A stretch of DNA of 64,000 bases from Betaproteobacteria bacterium. GTDB taxonomy: Bacteria > Pseudomonadota > Gammaproteobacteria > Burkholderiales > Casimicrobiaceae. Shown here piece after piece: positions 1 to 8,782 of the stretch. The first letter of the stretch is position 1. Every line of letters starts with the position of its first letter. A program made the position numbers and the translations under genes. The DNA is taken from assembly GCA_027492485.1 (NCBI GenBank), contig JAPUER010000016.1:201388-265387 (forward strand). Direction: 5' to 3'. The notes under the pieces are model-generated. The model did no database searches, was not told the origin of the DNA, and saw nothing but the letters and a program-made list of their open reading frames with translations.

Positions 1-446
1 CGCCGATCATCCCCGGCGCCGCGCATTGGCCGAAGTTCGTGCGCAATGGCAGCGAGCAGTTCGAGTGCCGCACGGCGCTGGTCGAGGTGATGGACACGCC
101 GTCGATCTTGTTCAAGGGCATGACCCAGACGCGCTTGCCGATCGTCGTCGCGCACGGCGAAGGCTTCGCCCAATTCAAGGACGAAGAACAGCTCGAAGCC
201 GCGCAGCCGCTGGTGACGTTGCGTTTCGTCGACGGCCACGGTGCGGCGACCGAGACCTATCCGCTCAATCCGAACGGCTCACCAGGCGGTATCACCGGAC
301 TCACCACCGCAGACGGCCGCTTCAATGTGCTGATGCCGCATCCCGAACGCACGCATCGCGTCGAAAACTTCTCGTGGCATCCCGAAGGCTGGACGCGCTC
401 GCCATGGCTGCGCATGTTCGAGAACGCTCGGGTATGGCTGGGCTAA
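1..446 (+). CDS. purL: phosphoribosylformylglycinamidine synthase, C-terminal part
   Basis: Only the last 147 or so residues are in the window; the gene enters from the left edge in the frame whose codons start at base 3. They form the glutaminase (class I amidotransferase) end of the large FGAM synthase, which makes FGAM in purine synthesis using ammonia released from glutamine. The motif MPHPERTHR (near base 340) holds the His and Glu of the glutaminase triad, and the tail SWHPEGWTRSPWLRMFENAR is typical of the protein's end. The nucleophile Cys lies upstream of the window. Identification is firm from family knowledge. Confidence 0.93.
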   Translation, partial: PIIPGAAHWPKFVRNGSEQFECRTALVEVMDTPSILFKGMTQTRLPIVVAHGEGFAQFKDEEQLEAAQPLVTLRFVDGHGAATETYPLNPNGSPGGITGLTTADGRFNVLMPHPERTHRVENFSWHPEGWTRSPWLRMFENARVWLG

Positions 447-566
447 TAGCTTTTTGGCGGAAACGATTGCCCAGTGGACGTTGTACCGAGAAAAACAGAA
501 TAGTCGACTAGATGAAAAAAAGCCTCGGAACTACCGTGTAGCGGTCGTTACACCTGAAAAGCCAAT

Positions 567-1748
567 CTAAACCGAGCTTCGTGTGCGCCACGCCAGCCAC
601 AGCGCCGCAAGCGTAGCGCCGCCGATAAAAGGCAAGGCGGTGTAGTTCACCGTCGACCAACCCTGGGCGTTAACCAGCACGCCGGCGCCCGACGACGACA
701 CGGCCATCGTCGCGAACACCAGCATGTCGTTGAAGCCCTGCACCCGCGTTTTCTCCGACGGGCGATAGGTCTCGGTGAGCAGCGCGGTGCCGCCGATGAA
801 CATGAAATTCCAGCCGACGCCGAGCACGAAAAGCCCCAGCCAGAAGTGCGTCACCGTGGTGCCCGACAGATCGATGGCCAGCGTCGCGAAATTCAGCAGG
901 CAACCGGCCAGGATGATCTGCAACGCGCCGAAACGCTTGATCAGATTGCCGGTGAAAAAGCTCGGTGCGAACATGCCCACCACGTGCCACTCGAGCACGA
1001 ACACGCCTTCCTTGAACGGATGCCCGCAGAAGCTCATCGCCAATGGCGTCGCCACCATCAGCAGGTTCATCACGCCATAGCCGAGCGCTGCCGACAGCGC
1101 GGCGACGATGAACTTCGGCTGCCGCGCGATCTCGCGCAGCGGCCGCGCCGCCTCGTCGCTTTTGTCGATGCCGAGCGCCGGCAGTTTCAGTCGCGATTGC
1201 ACGGCCATCGCGACGATGGCGAAGGCCACCAGCGACAGATAGGTGCCGGCGTAGGTGACCGACAGCCAGTCCTTGCTCAGCTTCGAACTCTCCGGACCGA
1301 TCAGCCCGCCGACGATGCCGCCGGCAAGCACCAGCGAGATGGCGCGCGCCTTGTCCGGGCCGGTCACAGCGTCGGCCGCGGCAAACCGGTAGAAGCCGCC
1401 GGTCGCGTTGTAACAGCCGATGAAGAAGGTGCCCAGGCAGAGGCCGGAGAAGGACTTCGCCACCACCGCCACGGCACAGATCACCGCGCCCAATATCGCC
1501 AGCAGGCTACCGGTCATGAAGCCGCGGCGGCGACCACGCTTGCGCATGAATGCCGCCGCCGGCATCGCCGACATCGCGCTGCCGACCACATAGGTCATCG
1601 CCGGCAAGGTGGCGAAGATCTTGTTGTCGGCCAGCATGTAGCCGGTCAGCGCATTCACCGCCATCAGGATGACGGTATTGGTCAGCAGCAGGCCCTGGCA
1701 GAGGGCAAGCAGGATGACCGCGCGACGCTGGTCAGTGGAGAAGCTCAT
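567..1748 (-). CDS. MFS transporter
   Basis: A 393-residue membrane protein with about 12 hydrophobic segments. A basic loop (FMRKRGRRRGF, near residue 68) sits between the second and third segments, the usual place for the MFS A motif. The substrate cannot be told from sequence. It stands alone, convergent with purL and upstream of pncB on the same strand with a 63-base gap. The start is the ATG at 1748. The family call is safe, but no gene name is justified. Confidence 0.85.
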   Translation of the reverse strand: MSFSTDQRRAVILLALCQGLLLTNTVILMAVNALTGYMLADNKIFATLPAMTYVVGSAMSAMPAAAFMRKRGRRRGFMTGSLLAILGAVICAVAVVAKSFSGLCLGTFFIGCYNATGGFYRFAAADAVTGPDKARAISLVLAGGIVGGLIGPESSKLSKDWLSVTYAGTYLSLVAFAIVAMAVQSRLKLPALGIDKSDEAARPLREIARQPKFIVAALSAALGYGVMNLLMVATPLAMSFCGHPFKEGVFVLEWHVVGMFAPSFFTGNLIKRFGALQIILAGCLLNFATLAIDLSGTTVTHFWLGLFVLGVGWNFMFIGGTALLTETYRPSEKTRVQGFNDMLVFATMAVSSSGAGVLVNAQGWSTVNYTALPFIGGATLAALWLAWRTRSSV

Positions 1749-1811
1749 GTCGGCATGCTAGCGCGCCGTCGTGGCCGGGGCGCGGCGGAGCCGCGGCAAC
1801 ACTGCGTTTCG

Positions 1812-2975
1812 CTACGCGATTTCGAACACCTGTTTCAGATACGCCAGATAGGAAGCATCGTCGCACATCGTCTTGGCCGGCGTGTCGGAGAGTTTGGCGA
1901 CCGGCTGCCCGTTGCAACGCACCATCTTGAGCACGATCTGCAGCGGCGTGTAGCCAAGATCGTTGGTGAGATTGGTGCCGATGCCGAATGCGGTTTTGGC
2001 GCGGCCCTGAAAGTGGCGGGCGATTTCGATCGCACGCGGAAAGCTCAGTCCGTCGCTGAACACCAGCGATTTGGTGTTCGGATCGACACGGTTGGCGAGA
2101 TAGTGATCGATGATCGCTTCGCCCCAGGCGATCGGCTCGCCACTGTCGTGACGGGCGCCGTCGAATAGCTTGCAGAAGTACATGTCGAAATCGCGCATGA
2201 AGGCGTTGAGCCCGGCGACGTCCGAAAGGGCAATACCGAGGTCGCCGCGATATTCATCGGCCCACTTCTGGAACGCCCAGCGCTGCGAATCGCGCAGCCT
2301 CGGCCCCAGCGCCTGCGCCGCCTGCAACCATTCGTGCGCCATCGTGCCCACCGCCAGCAGCCCCAGTTCCTTGGCGAAGAAGACGTTGCTGGTACCAACG
2401 AAGGCGCCCGGCGCGCGGGCTTTCACCGTGCCCAGCACTTCGCGTTGCCAGTCGTGCGAGAAGCGGCGCCGGGTGCCGTAGTCGGCGAACGAAAAACCGA
2501 GCTCAGGCGACAGGGCGTTCACCAGTTCCAGCTTTCCGGCAAGACGGCGACGCCCCTCGGCGATGTCCGGATGCGGCTGGGTGCGGCGGAAGTAAACCTC
2601 GTTGACGATCGCCAGGATCGGAATCTCGAACAGGATGGTGTGCAGCCACGGCCCCTTGATCTCGATGGCTAGATCGTCCCCGCTGGCGCGGATGTCGATG
2701 TGCTTGCGGGTGAAGTGAAACAGCGCCAGAAAATCGACGAAATCGCTTTTCACATAACGCAGGGCGCGCAGATAGTCGAGCTCGTCGTCGGCGAAGCGCA
2801 GCGTGCAGAGCGCATCCACCTCGCGGTTGATCTCGTCGACGAAAGGCGCCAGCGCCACGCCTTCGTTGCGGCACTTGAAGCGATACTCCACCTGCGCACC
2901 GGGAAACTGATGCAGCACCGCCTGCATCATGGTGAACTTGTAGAGGTCGGTGTCGAGGAGGGAGTGGATGATCAC
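1812..2975 (-). CDS. pncB: nicotinate phosphoribosyltransferase
   Basis: Converts nicotinate and PRPP to nicotinate mononucleotide in NAD salvage, in the cytoplasm. The protein opens with the family signature [19 protein letters not shown] and has [11 protein letters not shown] (near residue 165) and [12 protein letters not shown] followed by GTMAHEW (near residue 212), which holds the His that is phosphorylated in this family. The frame is open back to 3047, but family alignment places the start at the GTG at 2975, giving 387 residues. No good Shine-Dalgarno is visible there, so the start is an inference. Confidence 0.92.
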   Translation of the reverse strand: MIIHSLLDTDLYKFTMMQAVLHQFPGAQVEYRFKCRNEGVALAPFVDEINREVDALCTLRFADDELDYLRALRYVKSDFVDFLALFHFTRKHIDIRASGDDLAIEIKGPWLHTILFEIPILAIVNEVYFRRTQPHPDIAEGRRRLAGKLELVNALSPELGFSFADYGTRRRFSHDWQREVLGTVKARAPGAFVGTSNVFFAKELGLLAVGTMAHEWLQAAQALGPRLRDSQRWAFQKWADEYRGDLGIALSDVAGLNAFMRDFDMYFCKLFDGARHDSGEPIAWGEAIIDHYLANRVDPNTKSLVFSDGLSFPRAIEIARHFQGRAKTAFGIGTNLTNDLGYTPLQIVLKMVRCNGQPVAKLSDTPAKTMCDDASYLAYLKQVFEIA

Positions 2976-3163
2976 GGCGGGTCGCGAACCGTGCCGATGC
3001 CGGCAAACGATGGCCCGGCCCGGTCGTACGGTGGTCGTTTCAATCAAGCGGGCAGTGTAGACAAATCGGCTTGCCGGTTGCCGCCATTGCGCTGCGAACC
3101 ACCGTCGGCAACTGAGTGCGAATAGAATTTGACGTTGTCATAACCAGCGGGTTGGGTCGACAA

Positions 3164-4987
3164 GTGGATGTGCCACGTTACTTGAAGCACCGACGGCAGC
3201 GACGACAGGCAGTGATGTTGGCGGTTGTTGCGTTGGCGTCGAGTGCGATGGCGTCGATGCCACCGCATCCGATGGTGGTCGATGCCGAGGTTAGCGACGG
3301 ACGAGCGGGCCTGGCGACGGCGCCAGCCGCAAAGATTCCGTACTCGGGGCAACCGTTGCCGTTGGCCGAACGGCGCAAGGCGATTTTGCCGGCGCCCACG
3401 CGCGCGCAGGCAGCCAGCCTCTACAACGTGAACTACGTTGCTGGGCAGACGATGCCGGCGATGAACTGGACGGGAAACGTCGCCGCCTGCAATCCCGGAT
3501 CGGTGTCGCTCGCTTACCAGCAATCGATGATCGATCGCGTCAACGTTTATCGTGCGCTCGCGCGAATCGCGCCGGTCAGCTTGTACCCGTCTGGCGACGA
3601 CAAGGACGAGCGCACCGCCGCGGCGGCACTGCTGATGGCCGCGAACGGCATGTTGAGTCACAACCCGCCGAGTTCATGGACGTGTTACGGCGCGGCATTC
3701 GCGGGCAGCACGGTCGGGGCGTTGGGGGACGGCGGCAGCAACGGCGGCGCCGGCCATTCCAACCTCGGGTGGGCGAGCAACAACATGTATGCGACGAACG
3801 CAGTCATTGATGCGTATATGGTCGACGGCGGGGCGAACAATGCCCAGGCCGGACACCGTACCGGGATTCTCGATGCGCAACAGACGTTGATGGCGACCGG
3901 CGTGATTCCCTCCGGTGCGGGTAACGGCTCGGTCAACGCGCTCTGGTGGGTGAATTTCGCAACCCGCACCGCGGCGTCGCCGACGCCCGACGGCGTGGCA
4001 TGGCCACCGGGCGGCTTCATACCCTATCAACTGCTGCCCGCAGGATCGAATCGCTGGAGTTTCCAGTATCCCGGTGCCAACTTCAGCGCCGCAACGGTGA
4101 CGATGAGCAGCGGTGGCGCGGCCTATTCGCCGGTCGTTTACGATTTTCGCAGCAGCGGCTGTCCGAGCGGTTACCTGTGCTTGCCGGATGATGCCATCGT
4201 TTGGCAGCCGCCGCTGGATGCGACGTCCGTCAATGGCGTGTCGTATGCATCACCGGGGGCAACGGACAAGACATACGACGTGACGATATCCGGTGTCAGC
4301 GGTAGCGGCGTGCCGGCGACGTTCTCATACACGGTGACGGTGATCGATCCGGCGTTCGCGCCGTCAATCCTTGTCTCCGGCACCATCAGCAACGGCGCCA
4401 CCCCGGTGGCAGGCGTGACGTTCTGTGCGCAACCGGCCACCGGGGTCAGTTGCACGGCCTCGAACGCGTCCGGCGCCTATAGCTGCACGGTGCCCGCCGG
4501 CTGGAGCGGAATGCTGCACTCGCCGATGGTTGGCAGCAACCGCATTCCGGCGCAGGCGTTCGGCAGCGTGACGACGGCCGTTACGCGCAATGTGGCGGCG
4601 ACCACCGGTGTGCCGACCTGCAACCTCGATGTCGACGACAACGGTCGCTTCGATGCGGCGACCGACGGTGTGGCGATTCTGCGGCGCATGCTGGGTTTCG
4701 GCCAGCCGGCGTTCTCCGGGCTGGCGGGCGCCTGTGCGGGCAACACGACCGCCGCAACTATCTACGCGGCAGCGAACACCAGTTTCAACGCCGGCGGCTA
4801 CAACGCCACCGGTGGCAGCGCGACGCTGCCGGCCACCGACGGTGCGGTCATCCTGCGCACCCTGCTCGGGCTGACCGGCGCCGCGGTGACCGATGGTCTC
4901 GGGCTCGACAACGAATCCGGTGCGACGCGAACGTCGTGGGCCACCCTCCGGCCATGGTTCAACGCGACTTGCGGCACGAACTTGTAG
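3164..4987 (+). CDS. secreted CAP-domain protein with dockerin-like C-terminal module
   Basis: About 607 residues. A basic N-terminus (KHRRQRR) and a hydrophobic stretch (MLAVVALASSAMA) form a signal peptide. Residues of roughly 120-265 resemble a CAP/SCP domain: MIDRVNVYRALARIAPV, the His-containing LSHNPPSSW and AGHRTGIL. The middle has Ig-like beta segments. From about residue 485 the tail carries two calcium-loop repeats (LDVDDNGRFDAATDG and LPATDGAVILRTLLGLTG), ending in a Cys-containing helix. The same module ends the next gene. The start is uncertain; GTG at 3116, 3164 or 3170 and ATG at 3215 are all possible. Its substrate or partner is unknown. Confidence 0.75.
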   Translation: MDVPRYLKHRRQRRQAVMLAVVALASSAMASMPPHPMVVDAEVSDGRAGLATAPAAKIPYSGQPLPLAERRKAILPAPTRAQAASLYNVNYVAGQTMPAMNWTGNVAACNPGSVSLAYQQSMIDRVNVYRALARIAPVSLYPSGDDKDERTAAAALLMAANGMLSHNPPSSWTCYGAAFAGSTVGALGDGGSNGGAGHSNLGWASNNMYATNAVIDAYMVDGGANNAQAGHRTGILDAQQTLMATGVIPSGAGNGSVNALWWVNFATRTAASPTPDGVAWPPGGFIPYQLLPAGSNRWSFQYPGANFSAATVTMSSGGAAYSPVVYDFRSSGCPSGYLCLPDDAIVWQPPLDATSVNGVSYASPGATDKTYDVTISGVSGSGVPATFSYTVTVIDPAFAPSILVSGTISNGATPVAGVTFCAQPATGVSCTASNASGAYSCTVPAGWSGMLHSPMVGSNRIPAQAFGSVTTAVTRNVAATTGVPTCNLDVDDNGRFDAATDGVAILRRMLGFGQPAFSGLAGACAGNTTAATIYAAANTSFNAGGYNATGGSATLPATDGAVILRTLLGLTGAAVTDGLGLDNESGATRTSWATLRPWFNATCGTNL

Positions 4988-5049
4988 CGACGAGGCGGCA
5001 AGTGGTTGACGTTGCCGTTGGTCCGGTGACACCGTGCCGGCCCCAGGTA

Positions 5050-7575
5050 ATGCGCGGGCGCTCGATCGCAGCACTGTCGTTGGCAATCTTCGCGTTGTCG
5101 GCAGTCGACGCATCTGCGGCACCACCGAAGCCGGCCGTCATACCTGTTGTGGACGGCGTCAAGGCCGCAGATGTCGACACCGATGTGGCTGGCCTGATCG
5201 TCAAGTTTGAGTCCGGCGCAACGAGCGCCGCAGCGGTAGCTGGCCGTGACGCCCGCCTGGCACGCATCGACACGTTGGTTGCCCGGCTCGGCGTGCGGGC
5301 GAGCCACGTGCGAACGCTGGCGAGCGGTGCCGAATTACTGCGTTTCGAGCGGGCGATGGCGCTGGCCGACGCCGAGGCGATGGCGGCGACGGTGTCGCGG
5401 CTGGCGGGTGTTCGCTACGCGGCGCCGAACCGCATCATCCGTTCGCAGGCGACGCCTACGGATCCCAATTTCGGTTCGCAGTGGGGGTTCCGCTACACAC
5501 CCGGCACGGAAGAGGGCGCGAACTTTGTCAATGCCTGGGATGTCACCAAGGGTGCAAGCACACAAACCATTGGCATCATCGATGCCGGCATTTCAAAGAG
5601 CAACGAGGAGCTGGCGCCACAGCTGCGGATCAATCCGCTGTTTCCCAATGCCGGCTATGACTTCTATTCCGATCCCGGTACATCGGGGGATGGCGATGGT
5701 CGCGACAACGACCCCGAACAGGCAGCCGACACCTGCGGACATGGTACCCACGTGGCGGGCACGATTGCAGCGAAAACAACATTCTCCGGGACTGGTGTCG
5801 GCGTTGCCGGTGGCGCGCCACTGAGCAAGGTGCTGATAGCGCGCGCGCTCAACTCCATCGGCACGGATGCCGATGCGATCGATGCGATGTTCTGGATGGC
5901 CGGCAACAGCGTCCCCGGTGTCGCGACCAACCCCAATGTTCCCTCGGTGGTGAACATGAGCTTTGGTGGCGGTGGCGCGTGCGGTGGCGGATATCAGGAG
6001 GCAGTCGACGCGCTGCGCGCGGCCGGCGTAGTACCGGTGACTGCGGCTGGTAACGCCAACTCGGATGCCTCCGGCTTTGCGCCGGCGAATTGTCGCGGCA
6101 CGATCTCCGTTGCTGCGACCGACACCTATGGAATGAAAGCCTCGTTCAGCAACTTTGGTAGTTCGGTCGTGCTGGCCGCACCGGGTGTCGGCATCCTCTC
6201 AACTGGGGGCAGTGGCAGCACCAACGTCAGTTGCTACAAGCAGGGCACATCGATGGCCGCGCCACACGTGACGGCTGCCGCCGCACTGCTGCGCGCGGTA
6301 TCGCCGGGGCTGACGGTCGGGCAGGTCAGCATGGCGCTGAAGGCGGGCGCGCGTCCGTTCCCGCCTGGAAGCACCTGCAACACGTCAATCTGTGGCGTTG
6401 GACTGCTGGATGCGCGAGGCGCGCTGGACGCCGTGGGCGGGAATGTCGTGCGGCTTGCCTGGAGCGAATCGCAAGCGAACATTCGGGAAAATTCGGGCAA
6501 CCTGATACTCACCGTGAGCCGGATCGGGAATGCTTCGCAGGCCGTCGGTGCATCGGTAGTCTCGCTCAACGGTACCGCGCAAAGTGGCATCGATTTTGGT
6601 GCCCCTTACCCGTCGACGCTTGCCTGGGCCGGCAACGATTCCAGCGACCGCACCATCGTCGTGCCGATCATCTATCGTAGCGGCGTTCAAAGTAGCCGAG
6701 CGTTTTCCTTACGTCTGGCGGCGACCACTGGTGCGACAGAGATTTTGGCGCCGGACACAGTCAACGTCACCATCAGCGACGTCGACTGCGCATCGGCTAC
6801 GGCCATTGGCTTTGGTGAAACAAAGAGCGGATCGATTGACGCCGAGCACCCGGAAAACTACTGCCATGGCGGCGCGAGGGGCAGCAACTACAACACCGTC
6901 CGCTACCGATTTGAAGGGCGAGCCGGCGACATCGTGGCGATCGACCTGACCAGTACGACGGCGTCGCCAGCGGTTCTCGACACGTATTTGTTCCTGCTTG
7001 ATCCAAATCGATCGGTTTTGGCGCAAAACGACGACATCGTTGCCAATCAGAACCGGAGCTCGCGACTCAATGGAATTCAGCTGACCCAGACCGGCACCCA
7101 CTACATCGAGGCAACGACCTGGCATCCGACCGTGGATGCAACGGGAACATACGATCTGACGCTGCATTGCGGCGGCTACACAACGGGAGCAAGTTGCAGC
7201 ATCGATGCAGACGGCGACGGACTGATCCGCGTGACAGACGGGATACTGCTGACGCGGCGCTACGCGGGTCTCAGTGGCAACGCACTGATTTCGGGCATGA
7301 CGTTCGGCGCCTGCGCCACTCGCACCGGCGGGAATGCGATTGCCGCGTTTGTTGATCCCCAAAGGAACCCATCCAACCTGCCGATGGCGTTGGACATCGA
7401 TGGCGATGGTCAGGTGCTGGCCAGTACCGACGGCTTGCTGCTGGTGCGGGTGCTGCTCGGCCTGACCGGCGACGCCGCCATCGGCGGCGCACTGGGACCG
7501 ACCGCGACGCGCAACACCTGGCCGCTGATTCGCGCTTATCTCAACGGTCAGTGTGGGATGTCGCTGGCACCTTGA
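5050..7575 (+). CDS. secreted subtilisin-family (S8) serine protease with Calx-beta, PPC and dockerin-like domains
   Basis: 841 residues with a signal peptide (MRGRSIAALSLAIFALSAVDASA). The S8 triad is complete: Asp178 in IGIIDAG, His231 in CGHGTHVAGT and Ser401 in GTSMAAPHV. An inhibitor-like prodomain precedes it (about residues 30-130). A Calx-beta domain follows (about 470-580), then a pre-peptidase C-terminal type domain (about 600-710), then two calcium loops (IDADGDGLIRVTDG near 715 and LDIDGDGQVLASTDG near 781). The ATG at 5050 is chosen because the signal peptide begins there; the frame is open upstream but overlaps the previous gene. It is probably an extracellular protease, and the shared tail links it to the CAP protein 62 bases upstream. 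Confidence 0.9.
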   Translation: MRGRSIAALSLAIFALSAVDASAAPPKPAVIPVVDGVKAADVDTDVAGLIVKFESGATSAAAVAGRDARLARIDTLVARLGVRASHVRTLASGAELLRFERAMALADAEAMAATVSRLAGVRYAAPNRIIRSQATPTDPNFGSQWGFRYTPGTEEGANFVNAWDVTKGASTQTIGIIDAGISKSNEELAPQLRINPLFPNAGYDFYSDPGTSGDGDGRDNDPEQAADTCGHGTHVAGTIAAKTTFSGTGVGVAGGAPLSKVLIARALNSIGTDADAIDAMFWMAGNSVPGVATNPNVPSVVNMSFGGGGACGGGYQEAVDALRAAGVVPVTAAGNANSDASGFAPANCRGTISVAATDTYGMKASFSNFGSSVVLAAPGVGILSTGGSGSTNVSCYKQGTSMAAPHVTAAAALLRAVSPGLTVGQVSMALKAGARPFPPGSTCNTSICGVGLLDARGALDAVGGNVVRLAWSESQANIRENSGNLILTVSRIGNASQAVGASVVSLNGTAQSGIDFGAPYPSTLAWAGNDSSDRTIVVPIIYRSGVQSSRAFSLRLAATTGATEILAPDTVNVTISDVDCASATAIGFGETKSGSIDAEHPENYCHGGARGSNYNTVRYRFEGRAGDIVAIDLTSTTASPAVLDTYLFLLDPNRSVLAQNDDIVANQNRSSRLNGIQLTQTGTHYIEATTWHPTVDATGTYDLTLHCGGYTTGASCSIDADGDGLIRVTDGILLTRRYAGLSGNALISGMTFGACATRTGGNAIAAFVDPQRNPSNLPMALDIDGDGQVLASTDGLLLVRVLLGLTGDAAIGGALGPTATRNTWPLIRAYLNGQCGMSLAP

Positions 7576-7679
7576 CTGGCCGCTGTCCAGGCATCAGCGC
7601 GCCGGATAGTCCACCCCGGCATCGACTTTAGCTAAAAACCAGCCCTGAGCCCTGATCAATCAAGGCTTTCGGCAAAAAG

Positions 7680-8318
7680 CTATTGCCGCCGATCCAGCAG
7701 CAGAATCGCGGCACCGGAGGCGACGAACAGGCCGGCGGCGCCGCGATTGACGCCGCGTAGCCAGGCCGGGTGGGCGGCCAGCCAGCGGTTCACGCTGCCG
7801 GCGGCGGCGCCGAGCGCGCTGTAGGCGACGATGGTCAGCAGCGAGAAAATGGCGCCCAGCAGCAGCATCTGCACCAGCGGGCTGGCACCGCCGTCGCCCG
7901 CCCGCACGAACTGCGGCACGAAGGCCAGCACGAACAGCGCTACCTTGGGATTGAGCAGATTGCTGAGCACGCCGCGCATGAAAATCACCCCGAGCGGCGC
8001 CGGATTGGCGGTTAACGACGCGGCGCCGGCCGCTGTGCTGCGCCACTGCTGCACGCCGAGGTAGATCAGGTAGGCGCCGCCAACCAGTTTCATCACCCAG
8101 AACGCCGTCTGGCTGGCGGTCAGCAGCGCGCTGACGCCGAACGCGGCCAGCAGCGAGTGGCCCATGATGCCGACGCCGGCGCCGCAGGCGTGCGCGCAGC
8201 CGGCCGCCCGCCCCTGGCTGAGCCCGCGCGACAGCGAAAGCAGCATGTCCGGCCCCGGAATCGCAATGATGATGGCGACCGCGGGGAGGTAGAGGAGGGT
8301 CTGGTCGAGGCTCAACAT
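7680..8318 (-). CDS. LysE/RhtB-family amino-acid exporter
   Basis: 212 residues, the usual LysE-family length, with about six hydrophobic segments. The N-terminal IIIAIPGPDMLLSLSRGLSQGRAAG is the family signature, and LNPKVALFVLAFVPQFV in the middle is also typical. Members export amino acids or related small molecules across the inner membrane; the substrate here is unknown. The start at 8318 (MLSLDQTLL) fits the family better than the longer open frame. Single gene, convergent with the protease. Confidence 0.88.
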   Translation of the reverse strand: MLSLDQTLLYLPAVAIIIAIPGPDMLLSLSRGLSQGRAAGCAHACGAGVGIMGHSLLAAFGVSALLTASQTAFWVMKLVGGAYLIYLGVQQWRSTAAGAASLTANPAPLGVIFMRGVLSNLLNPKVALFVLAFVPQFVRAGDGGASPLVQMLLLGAIFSLLTIVAYSALGAAAGSVNRWLAAHPAWLRGVNRGAAGLFVASGAAILLLDRRQ

Positions 8319-8782
8319 CGGGCAAAGTCTAGCGCGCCGCGCGCCCGTTTGCTGTCGGCGCTGGCAGCGGACGGTTCCCGGTATCGCGAGCGATCGCCGT
8401 GCAAGGCTGCGACGACCGCCACGACAGGCGTCCCGCGCCGGTTCGGACATGGCGACCAAGCATCTTTCGTCACGAAACGCAACAGCAATGGTGGTTACAA
8501 CGCATTTAATGCGAAAGTCGACTTCATTCGATTTGCGGCGCTATGCCAATTGCAGCCGTCGTTATGGCAAGAAGAAGTTGCCGCCGCGCGACGGTTGCCC
8601 GGTTGCCGGAAACAAGTTGTCACAGTTTGCCGGCGATACCGGCTGGCACATTAGAAGCGGCGGCACCGTCTCTGCAAGGGTGGGGCTACACTGCCGTCGA
8701 ACCGGACCGCCGGCCGACGTAGCGTGGCGCAATCGGCCCCGCCCGCGCTTGCGGCGGATGACAAAACACGGGGGCTTGGCGG
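8319..8782. other. 464-base gap without a recognisable gene
   Basis: Divergent region between the LysE-family gene and the kinase gene. Open frames here read as low-complexity Arg/Ala shadow translations with no family signature, and I see no RNA gene. It presumably holds both promoters. Confidence 0.5.

Noticed and set aside
846-2168. 440-codon plus-strand frame
   Set aside because: Lies across the MFS and pncB genes in reverse and has Gln/His/Arg-rich shadow composition.
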